A stretch of 5,075 nt of DNA, from positions 1 to 5,075 of the forward strand of contig DASPXK010000059.1 in assembly GCA_035637315.1 (NCBI GenBank), read 5' to 3'. The notes under the pieces are model-generated. The model ran no database searches and was not told where the DNA came from. It saw only the letters and a list, made by a program, of their open reading frames with translations. Positions within the stretch are counted from its first letter, which is position 1, and each line of letters opens with the position of its first letter. The translations under genes and the position numbers were made by a program. Positions 1 to 5,075 of the stretch are shown one piece after another. This DNA comes from DASPXK01 sp035637315 (GTDB taxonomy: Bacteria; Chloroflexota; UBA6077; JACCZL01).

Positions 1-1
1 C

Positions 2-847
2 GCGACGCTGCTGCCGGCCGGCGTCAGCGGCGGCATCTCCACCAGCCCCCTCACGTACAGGAGCTGGGTCGACGTCGAGGATGCCAGCGCCTGGGAACGG
101 TTCACCCACAACCTCGTCCGCACCGCCGCCGCGCTCATGGACACGCGCCGTCGGCGGGACAGGCTGATCCATCTGGACATCGAGCCGGAGGCCGATGGGC
201 TGCTGCAGAACAGCTTCGAGGTGGCCGCCTTCTTCACCAGGCGGCTGCTTCCGGACGGCGCGCCGCTGCTGGCCGAGATGGCCGGACTCTCGCTGGAGGA
301 CGCCCGCCAGGCGCTGCTCGACCATCTCCGGGTCTGTCTCGATACCTGCCACATGGCTGTCGCCTACGAAGACCCGTCGACCGTAGTCGATCGATTGGGC
401 GCGGTCGGGATCCAGATCGGGAAGGTGCAGATCAGCTCAGCGCTGGAGGTGCTCTTGCCGCTCGACGCTGAGGAACGGGAGGCGCTGGCCCGCGCGCTCC
501 AGCCCTTTGCCGACCCGATCTATCTGCACCAGGTTGGCCAGCTGGACCACGACGGCTCTTTCCGCCAGTACCCCGATCTAGAGGATGCTCTGCAGGGTAT
601 TCAAGATCCACGGATCGCTCAATGGCGGATCCACTTTCACACCCCGATCTTCGTGGAGCGCTACGCGACCTTCAGCTCGACGCAGGAACAGATCCGCCGC
701 ACTCTCGACCTGCTGCGGCGCCAACCGTTCTGTCAACATCTCGAGATCGAGACCTATACCTGGGATGTGCTGCCTGCCGGCCTCAAACAGGACTTGTTCG
801 ATTCCATTCGCCGCGAGTACGAGTGGGTGCTGAGTGTCTTCCCCTGA
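2..847 (+). CDS. eboE: EboE-like TIM-barrel protein (sugar phosphate isomerase/epimerase fold), 5' end outside window
   Basis: The reading frame is open from the left edge to TGA at 845-847, giving 281 visible residues. The family is usually near 400 residues, so roughly the first 110-120 are missing. The ATG at position 137 is internal, because family-like sequence (LLPAGVSGGISTSPLTYRSW) precedes it in frame. Blocks I recognise as EboE, numbered in the visible fragment: HLDIEPEADGLLQNS (D59, E61, E63), VCLDTCHMAVAYEDP (D114, H117), GKVQISSAL (K141, Q143), IHFHTP (H211, H213) and LEIETYTWDVLP (E248, E250). The spread of Glu/Asp/His at strand ends fits a divalent-metal xylose-isomerase-like barrel; the exact ligands are inferred. 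No signal peptide or membrane segment is seen in the visible part. EboE is part of the ebo metabolite-traffic cluster, and its reaction is not established. It overlaps eboC by 14 nt, pointing to one operon and translational coupling. Confidence 0.92.
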   Translation, partial: ATLLPAGVSGGISTSPLTYRSWVDVEDASAWERFTHNLVRTAAALMDTRRRRDRLIHLDIEPEADGLLQNSFEVAAFFTRRLLPDGAPLLAEMAGLSLEDARQALLDHLRVCLDTCHMAVAYEDPSTVVDRLGAVGIQIGKVQISSALEVLLPLDAEEREALARALQPFADPIYLHQVGQLDHDGSFRQYPDLEDALQGIQDPRIAQWRIHFHTPIFVERYATFSSTQEQIRRTLDLLRRQPFCQHLEIETYTWDVLPAGLKQDLFDSIRREYEWVLSVFP

Positions 848-1742
848 TCGGGCGATCGCCGCCCGCCAGCCGTGGTCGGTGACCCTGGCTGGCTACCTGA
901 CGCTGGCGCGCGTCTCGAATAGTCCGACCGTAGTCAGCAACGTGCTGGCCGGCGCGGCGCTCGCGGGGGTGACCCGGCTCGACGCCCGAATCGTTCTGCT
1001 GGCGGGTGCTCTGGTGTTCTTCTACACGGCGGGCATGGTCCTCAACGACCTGTGTGACTACGAGTGGGATCGCCGCCAGCGGCCCGACCGCCCGCTACCC
1101 GCCGGGATCGTTTCTCGGCGCGCAGCCGGAATCGCTACCATCGTGCTCTTCGCAGCTGGCTGCGCCCTGCTCTGGCTCGTCAGCCTGGCCGCCCTGGCGA
1201 GCGGGGTGGTGTTGATCGCCCTGATCGGTCTGTACGATCGGTGGCACAAAGGCAACCCGCTTGGCCCGCTGGTCATGGCGGGCTGCCGCTTGCTGGTCTA
1301 CGTGACCGCGTTCGTGGCCTTCGCCTGGCCGCTCAGTCAAGCGCTCCTGCTCGCCGGCGGCCTGCTCGTACTCTACATGGTCGGCCTGACCGCGATCGCG
1401 AAGAGCGAGATCCGGCCCAATCCCATCAACTACTGGCCGGTGGCTCTGCTCTTCCTGCCAGCCGTCTACTTTGCCTCTGTTGCCTTGATTGCCTTGCGCG
1501 CGCCGGACATGCTGCCGCTGTCGCTGGCGCTGCTCCTGGCCGGCTGGGCCGCCTACAGCGCGACGTTTGTCTACCGACGGGTCGGCCGCGACATCAGCGC
1601 CGCCGTCGCTCGCCTGATCGCCGGCATCTCGCTGCTCGATACCGTGGTGATGGCCTCCGCGGGGGCGCGCGAGAGCCTGGCGATCGCCCTGGCGGCCTTC
1701 GGCCTGACGCTGTTCCTTCAGCGCTATGTCGAGGGCACCTGA
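834..1742 (+). CDS. eboC: EboC, UbiA-like integral membrane prenyltransferase
   Basis: This 302-residue protein is very hydrophobic, with about eight to nine predicted membrane segments from about residue 36 to the C-terminus. UbiA-family signatures are visible. An N-terminal RVSNSPTVVSNVLAG block (from R26) precedes the first Asp-rich motif, N71-D72-x2-D75-x3-D79, which is followed by RQRPDRPLPAG. The second motif is reduced to YDRWHKGNPLGP (Y134, D135, H138, K139), as I recall for EboC-type proteins, instead of a full DxxxD. UbiA enzymes move prenyl groups from prenyl diphosphate to an aromatic or polar acceptor within the membrane; the EboC substrate is unknown. GTG at 834 follows an in-frame TGA at 831-833, so it is the earliest possible start, and it overlaps the eboE end. 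There is no clear Shine-Dalgarno site. GTG at 879 is an alternative start that would still keep the RVSN block. eboF follows 3 nt downstream. Confidence 0.9.
   Translation: MSSPDRAIAARQPWSVTLAGYLTLARVSNSPTVVSNVLAGAALAGVTRLDARIVLLAGALVFFYTAGMVLNDLCDYEWDRRQRPDRPLPAGIVSRRAAGIATIVLFAAGCALLWLVSLAALASGVVLIALIGLYDRWHKGNPLGPLVMAGCRLLVYVTAFVAFAWPLSQALLLAGGLLVLYMVGLTAIAKSEIRPNPINYWPVALLFLPAVYFASVALIALRAPDMLPLSLALLLAGWAAYSATFVYRRVGRDISAAVARLIAGISLLDTVVMASAGARESLAIALAAFGLTLFLQRYVEGT
1731..1735 (+). promoter_or_regulatory. Ribosome binding site of eboF supporting a TTG start
   Basis: GAGGG lies inside the last codons of eboC, 10 nt before TTG at 1746. After the eboC stop at 1740-1742 only GCG precedes this TTG in frame. 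The TTG is therefore the only usual start codon upstream of the conserved metal-binding Asp at residue 8. The site supports initiation at TTG coupled to eboC translation. Confidence 0.55.
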
Positions 1743-1745
1743 GCG

Positions 1746-3167
1746 TTGCGCAAGACAGTCGTCCTCGACGTCGTCGGGCTTACCCCCGGTTTGCTTGGAG
1801 ATGCAACGCCGCGCCTGCGGGCCTTTGCCGAGCGAGGCCGGGTGGCCTCGATCACGCCCGTCCTGCCCGCTGTGACCTGTACGGCCCAGGCGACCTACCT
1901 GACGGGCGCCCATCCCGAGGCGCATGGCATCGTGGGCAACGGCTGGTACTTCCGCGACGAATGCGAGGTCAGGTTCTGGCGCCAGTCGAACAAGCTCGTC
2001 CAGCAGCCCAAGATCTGGGAGCGGGCGCGTTCGCTCGAGCCGAGCTTCACCTGCGCCAACCTGTTCTGGTGGTTCAACATGTATTCGTCGGCCGACTATT
2101 CGGTCACGCCGCGGCCGATGTACCCGGCCGATGGGCGCAAGCTGCCCGATGTCTACACCCAGCCTGCCGAGCTGCGGCCTGGCCTCCAGGCCGCTCTCGG
2201 CCAGTTCCCGCTCTTCAACTTCTGGGGTCCGGCGACGTCGATTCGGGCAAGCCGCTGGATCGCCGACGCGGCGCTCTGGGTCGATCGCCAGCACGACCCG
2301 ACCCTGACCCTCATCTACCTGCCCCATCTCGACTACTGCCTGCAGCGGCTCGGCCCAGGCCACCCCGAGGTCGCCGCCGACCTGCGCCAGATCGACGCGG
2401 TGTGTGGCGACCTGATCGACCATTACCAGGCGCGAGATTGCCAGATCATCGTCCTCTCGGAGTACGGTATCGGGCCAGTCAGCCGAGCGGTTCATCTGAA
2501 CCGGCGGCTGCGCGAAAGCGGGCTGCTCGCCGTGCGCGACGAGCTGGGGCGAGAGCTGCTCGATCCGGGCGCCAGCGCCGCCTTCGCCGTCGCCGATCAC
2601 CAGGTCGCCCACGTGTACGTCAACGACCCGGACCGCTTGAGCCAGGCCCGGGCGGTACTGGAGGACACGGCGGGAGTCGCGCTAGTCCTGGACGCCGGGG
2701 CCAGGCGGGCCCACCACCTGGACCATCCGCGCTGTGGTGAGCTGGTGGCCGTGGCGGAGCCGGATGCCTGGTTCACCTACTACTACTGGCTCGACGACAA
2801 CCGCGCGCCCGATTTCGCGCGCACGGTGGACATCCATCGCAAGCCGGGCTACGACCCGGTCGAGCTGTTCGTCGATCCGTCGTTGCGTTTCCCGAAACTC
2901 AAGGTCGGCTCGACCCTGCTACAGCAGCGTCTCGGCTTTCGCACCCTGCTGGACGTCGTCCCCCTCGACGCCTCGCTCGTGCGAGGCTCGCATGGCCGCG
3001 TCCCGGATGAGGCTGCCGAGATGCCCATCTTCGTCACCCAGAGCACGGACCTGCTCGACGAATCCGACATACAGGCCACCGACGTGTGCGAGCTCATCCT
3101 GCGCCACCTGACAGCCGATCGTTCGGTCCCCTCTCACTCTGAGCACTCTGAGAGAGGGTCAGGGTGA
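1746..3167 (+). CDS. eboF: EboF, alkaline phosphatase superfamily (nucleotide pyrophosphatase/phosphodiesterase-like) hydrolase
   Basis: This 473-residue protein matches the type I phosphodiesterase/nucleotide pyrophosphatase fold. Residue 8 is the first metal Asp (VVLDVVGL). The block PAVTCTAQATYLTGAHPEAHGI aligns with the nucleophile motif, making T44 the likely catalytic residue. PHLDYCLQRLGP (D196 to P204) matches the spacing of the NPP DxxGHxxGP motif but has Q200 in place of His. LSEYGI (S238-I242) replaces SDHG(M). RGSHG (H416) supplies the late His. The block AFAVADHQVAHVYV (280-292) looks family-typical. No signal peptide is visible, so the protein is probably cytoplasmic. It would cleave a phosphate ester or pyrophosphate; the substrate is unknown. 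The start is TTG with an RBS 10 nt upstream. It shares the eboC frame, separated by TGA-GCG. The last ~14 residues (SVPSHSEHSERGSG) are low-complexity and encoded by a hairpin-like repeat. The gene overlaps folC tail to tail by 9 nt. Confidence 0.91.
   Translation: MRKTVVLDVVGLTPGLLGDATPRLRAFAERGRVASITPVLPAVTCTAQATYLTGAHPEAHGIVGNGWYFRDECEVRFWRQSNKLVQQPKIWERARSLEPSFTCANLFWWFNMYSSADYSVTPRPMYPADGRKLPDVYTQPAELRPGLQAALGQFPLFNFWGPATSIRASRWIADAALWVDRQHDPTLTLIYLPHLDYCLQRLGPGHPEVAADLRQIDAVCGDLIDHYQARDCQIIVLSEYGIGPVSRAVHLNRRLRESGLLAVRDELGRELLDPGASAAFAVADHQVAHVYVNDPDRLSQARAVLEDTAGVALVLDAGARRAHHLDHPRCGELVAVAEPDAWFTYYYWLDDNRAPDFARTVDIHRKPGYDPVELFVDPSLRFPKLKVGSTLLQQRLGFRTLLDVVPLDASLVRGSHGRVPDEAAEMPIFVTQSTDLLDESDIQATDVCELILRHLTADRSVPSHSEHSERGSG
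3129..3158. repeat. Hairpin-forming GC block at the convergent eboF/folC junction, with a 9-bp tandem duplication
   Basis: CCCTCTC (3129-3135) pairs perfectly with GAGAGGG (3152-3158) around a 16-nt loop. The loop region contains CACTCTGAG twice in tandem (3135-3143 and 3144-3152), read in frame in eboF as His-Ser-Glu twice. The block continues into GGGTCAGGGTGA, which holds the stops of both convergent genes. There is no T-tract on either side, so it is at best a weak or non-canonical bidirectional terminator. It resembles the CCCTCTCC...GGAGAGGG dispersed intergenic repeats I recall from Chloroflexota genomes; that link is from memory. Confidence 0.5.
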
Positions 3168-4490
3168 GTCCCGCGCCTCCGCGACCACCGACAGGCTGCC
3201 CGTCGCGCAGATCAGGTCCGTCGGATCGGCCCACGAACGGGCTAGCGTGAGCGCCGTGGGCACGTCGGGAGCGGTCTCCGCCCGCCTGGCGCCGGCTGCC
3301 CGACAGGCCTGAGCCAGTTCTCCTGGCTCCAGTGCGCGACGGCTGGAGGTGCGGGTCGCCACCACGCCGGCCGCCAGCGGGACCAGCGGGCGCAAGAACG
3401 CCCGCGCGTCCTTGTCACGGAGCAAGCCTACCACGAGCCAGAGCCGCGAGAAACTGAAGCACTTCCCCAGCGCGGCAGCTAGCCGCTCGGCCGACTCGCC
3501 GTTGTGGGCGCCATCCACTACCATCAACGGGGACTCGTCGACGACCTCCAGTCGTCCAGGCCACCTGACCGCCTCCAGGCCGCCGCGGACCGCTACCGGC
3601 CCAACGCTCAACAGCTTGGCATCTGTCAGCTCCTCGCAGGCCGCGACGGCCAGCGCCGCGTTCTCGCGTTGGTGGTCGCCGAGCAGCGGCAGCCAGGCCA
3701 CACCAGCCGTCTGGCCGCGGAAGACGACCTGGACCGGCTGGCGCCAGCCGCGCGACGGCTCGCCGCGGCCTGGCGGGAACGGCTCGACGAACCGATGGGG
3801 CGCGCCGACGGCGCGGGCGGCCCGAACGAGCGCCTCGTGCGCGGCCGCCCGCTGGGGAGCAGAGACCATCGGCACGCCTGACCGTAGGATACCGGCCTTC
3901 TCGCGGGCGATCGCGCCCAACGTGCGGCCCAGGATCTGAGTGTGGTCGTAGCTGATTCGGGTGATCGCCGAGACCGTCGGCTGGACCACGTTGGTGGCGT
4001 CCAGGCGCCCGCCCAGGCCTACCTCCAGCACCGCCACGTCGACGCCGAAATCGGCGAATGCCGCCAGCGCCATGGCCGTGGTGATCTCGAACGTGGTCGG
4101 CTCCCCGGCGGCCGGCAGATCATGGACGAGCCGGTTCACCGAGGGGCGCAGCCTGGTAGCAAGGCTGGCGAAGTCGCCGCCGCCGATGGGCTCTCCGTTC
4201 AGCCGGATTCGTTCGCGGTAGTGATGTAGATGTGGCTGGGTATACAGCCCCGTACGTGCACCGGCTGCTCGGGCAATGCTCTCGACCATCGCCGCGCTCG
4301 AGCCCTTGCCCTTGGTCCCAGCGATCAGGATACAGATGAGCGTCCGGTCGGGTCCGCCCGCGAGGTCGAGGAAGTGTCGGGTACGCTCGAGGTTCCAGGC
4401 CGGATCGGGCGACGCACGCGCGTTCCAGCCCACGCCGCGCTCCCAGTCGGCGAAGGAGTAGAGCCAGCTCAGCGCGTGGCGCTCGTCCAA
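3159..4490 (-). CDS. folC: Folylpolyglutamate synthase / dihydrofolate synthase (Mur ligase family)
   Basis: This 443-residue, full-length FolC is an ATP-dependent cytoplasmic ligase. It adds glutamate to folates and probably also to dihydropteroate. The order of motifs is as expected: N-terminal LSWLYSFADWERG; P-loop IAGTKGKGS (58-64); omega-type TQPHLHHYRERI (84-95); TTFEITTAMA; VLEVGLGGRLDATN (154-167); ISYDHTQILG (179-188); REKAGI (K198 is the candidate carbamylated lysine); GDHQRENAALA (271-281); VVDGAHN (324-330); GLLRDKDA (355-362); ending TGSLSVVAEAR. All key residues are present. Whether it is bifunctional cannot be read from sequence alone. The start is TTG at 4490. An in-frame TGA lies at 4515-4517 and no ATG or GTG lies between, so TTG is favoured; no good Shine-Dalgarno is visible. 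The final residues Asp-Ser-Pro and the stop come from the GC block shared with the eboF end. It is not obviously linked to the ebo genes, which face it. Confidence 0.95.
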   Translation of the reverse strand: MDERHALSWLYSFADWERGVGWNARASPDPAWNLERTRHFLDLAGGPDRTLICILIAGTKGKGSSAAMVESIARAAGARTGLYTQPHLHHYRERIRLNGEPIGGGDFASLATRLRPSVNRLVHDLPAAGEPTTFEITTAMALAAFADFGVDVAVLEVGLGGRLDATNVVQPTVSAITRISYDHTQILGRTLGAIAREKAGILRSGVPMVSAPQRAAAHEALVRAARAVGAPHRFVEPFPPGRGEPSRGWRQPVQVVFRGQTAGVAWLPLLGDHQRENAALAVAACEELTDAKLLSVGPVAVRGGLEAVRWPGRLEVVDESPLMVVDGAHNGESAERLAAALGKCFSFSRLWLVVGLLRDKDARAFLRPLVPLAAGVVATRTSSRRALEPGELAQACRAAGARRAETAPDVPTALTLARSWADPTDLICATGSLSVVAEARDSP

Positions 4491-4596
4491 GGTGTCAGCG
4501 CCAATCCGGGCGCCTCAGGTGGGCCACTGTTCCAGCGTCCAGGCCATCTTCGCCGAAAGAACAATGGCAGTCCGGCCTCTGAGCGCCAACAGAGTC

Positions 4597-4686
4597 TCAG
4601 AACGTCGGCGCCCGAAGAAAGCGCTCCTTGCGCAAGCGCATCTCGACACGCTCTAGAAACTGTCGAATGTCCTGCTTTTCAGACAT
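4597..4686 (-). CDS. Doubtful 29-codon ORF, possibly the N-terminal remnant of a decayed gene
   Basis: ATG at 4686-4684 starts 7 nt after the stop of the nuclease gene. It opens MSEKQDIRQFLERVEMRLRK, goes on for nine more residues and stops at TGA 4597-4599. The peptide is charged and helix-like, resembling the N-terminus of a longer protein. Beyond the stop, the same frame stays open to a TGA near 4492-4494 but without recognisable content. The ATG lies inside the inverted repeat at 4665-4688, and no good ribosome binding site precedes it. It may be a small gene, a truncated remnant, or chance. Confidence 0.2.
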   Translation of the reverse strand: MSEKQDIRQFLERVEMRLRKERFLRAPTF

Positions 4687-4688
4687 TC
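4665..4688 (-). terminator. Possible terminator hairpin after the nuclease gene
   Basis: GAATGTC (4665-4671) and GACATTC (4682-4688) form a 7-bp perfect inverted repeat with a 10-nt loop. An alternative fold pairs CTG with CAG inside and bulges one C, leaving a five-base loop. On the - strand the hairpin begins 6 nt after the nuclease gene stop (4694-4696). It is followed by GACAGTTTCT, only a weak T-rich tail. The stem is modest in GC, so termination strength is uncertain. Confidence 0.35.
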
Positions 4689-4693
4689 CAGAA

Positions 4694-5074
4694 TCAGGAG
4701 GGGGTCAGGGTCGGCTGCTCCAACGCTTTTGCCGTGGCAGCCTCGAGGGTCCTGGGCTTCGTTCTGTCGAACTCAGCTTGATTCACCCGGGCGAATTTCC
4801 ATTCCTGGCCTGTCTGCGCCCTTATGCGTTCGCACCAATCGGTCATCGCTAGGTCCTTGGCCTCCGTGCCTTCCCAGACTCTGCCCTTCGTCTCGATGAT
4901 CCAGTGGACCTCGCCTTCGGACGTCTGCTGCACTGCGACCCAGTCTGGGAGGTAGAAGCCAATAGCGCCGCTGGACTTCAGGTAGTCGATCCGGAACTGC
5001 GTGCCGGAGTCGCCCTGCTCCGTCGTGCCAAGGCTGGCAAATCGCAAAACGTCGTCGGCGGCATCCAGGAATTC
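4694..5074 (-). CDS. C-terminal nuclease domain of a type III restriction (Res)/DEAD-helicase restriction protein, 5' end outside window
   Basis: The frame is open from the right edge (reading EFLDAADDV...) to TGA at 4694-4696, giving 126 visible residues. The TTG at 5047 is internal, not a start, because the matching sequence continues upstream. In fragment numbering, FRIDYLKSSGAIGFYLPDWVAV places D44 in the PD position. EVHWIIETKGR gives E61-x-K63. Together they form a PD-(D/E)xK catalytic core. AKDLAMTDWCERI (about 72-84) and GQEWKFARVNQAEFD (about 89-103) are typical of the end of type III Res-like proteins. Such proteins carry an N-terminal SF2 helicase and cut DNA after ATP-dependent translocation; a Mod methyltransferase would be expected nearby, outside the window. 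Codons look less GC-biased than in folC and ebo, compatible with horizontal acquisition. The last residues, TLTPS, fall in GGGTCAGGGT, the sequence also found at the eboF/folC junction. Confidence 0.8.
   Translation of the reverse strand, partial: EFLDAADDVLRFASLGTTEQGDSGTQFRIDYLKSSGAIGFYLPDWVAVQQTSEGEVHWIIETKGRVWEGTEAKDLAMTDWCERIRAQTGQEWKFARVNQAEFDRTKPRTLEAATAKALEQPTLTPS
4702..4711. repeat. Second copy of GGGTCAGGGT, flanking folC
   Basis: The 10-mer GGGTCAGGGT occurs at 3156-3165 and again here in the same orientation, so copies lie beyond both ends of folC. Both are preceded by purine-rich GAG/GG sequence, and both sit in the last codons of genes. A 10-mer match is expected by chance in 5 kb, so only the location makes it notable. 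Confidence 0.3.
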
Positions 5075-5075
5075 C

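Larger units (their letters stand above)
4491..4693. other. 203-bp spacer between the nuclease gene and folC
   Basis: This is the only sizeable stretch without a convincing gene. It holds an inverted repeat (4665-4688), a perfect 10-bp palindrome CTTGCGCAAG (4627-4636) and a 29-codon - strand ORF. Another - strand frame reads ETLLALRGRTAIVLSAKMAW and ends at TGA 4515-4517, but it has no convincing start. I see no tRNA and no clear -35/-10 promoter. Any separate folC promoter should lie here. Confidence 0.5.

Noticed and set aside
137..847. ATG at 137 as the eboE start
   Set aside because: EboE-like sequence continues in frame upstream to the window edge, so the methionine is internal.
378..935. 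Direct repeat CGACCGTAGTC at 378-388 and 925-935
   Set aside because: It is an 11-bp match inside two unrelated coding regions; a few such matches are expected by chance in 5 kb.
1095..2612. 505-residue open frame on the - strand opposite eboC and eboF
   Set aside because: It is rich in Arg/Gly/Gln/Asp without recognisable motifs and lies fully antisense to two genes with strong family motifs. It is a usual by-product of high GC.
1064..2740. 558-residue + strand open frame overlapping eboC and eboF
   Set aside because: It is Arg/Pro/Ala-rich with no domain pattern and is out of frame with both real genes.
4627..4636. Palindrome CTTGCGCAAG as an operator
   Set aside because: It is isolated, has no promoter elements around it, and short palindromes of this size are common in GC-rich DNA.
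4230..4781. 183-residue + strand open frame across the folC start, the spacer and the nuclease tail
   Set aside because: It has no family features, runs antisense to folC and the Res-like domain, and its composition looks random.

Overview
The window is high-GC bacterial DNA, almost entirely coding. It holds three co-directional + strand genes, then two - strand genes. Preference for GTG/TTG starts, the FolC N-terminus and a GGGTCAGGGT/CCCTCTC-type sequence at gene ends recall Chloroflexota (Sphaerobacter/Thermomicrobia-like lineages). This is a pattern impression, not a proven assignment.

Positions 2-3167 carry the distal part of an ebo-type cluster: the C-terminal two thirds or so of eboE (TIM-barrel, xylose isomerase-like), eboC (UbiA-like membrane prenyltransferase) and eboF (alkaline phosphatase/nucleotide pyrophosphatase-like hydrolase). 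The genes are tightly packed: eboE and eboC overlap by 14 nt, and eboC and eboF are 3 nt apart, so they are very likely one transcript. Other ebo genes (EboA, the TatD-like EboB, the dehydroquinate-synthase-like EboD) would be expected upstream, outside the window. In the cyanobacterium Nostoc punctiforme the ebo cluster is linked to moving the scytonemin precursor to the periplasm. The natural substrate in most other bacteria is unknown.

Positions 3159-4490 carry a complete folC homologue (folylpolyglutamate/dihydrofolate synthase) on the - strand. It converges on eboF and overlaps it tail to tail by 9 nt. The overlap lies in a small hairpin-forming, repeat-like GC block that encodes the last residues of eboF and supplies both stop codons.

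Positions 4491-4693 form a 203-bp spacer with a short inverted repeat and a doubtful 29-codon ORF. Positions 4694-5074 carry the C-terminal end of a large - strand gene running off the right edge. It has a PD-(D/E)xK nuclease domain typical of type III restriction (Res)/DEAD-helicase restriction proteins, so a restriction-modification or defence locus probably lies to the right.

Nothing here is clearly a wholly new system. The most interesting points are the altered metal-site motifs in EboF and EboC, the unusual organisation of the gene ends, and the ebo cluster itself, whose product is unknown in such organisms.
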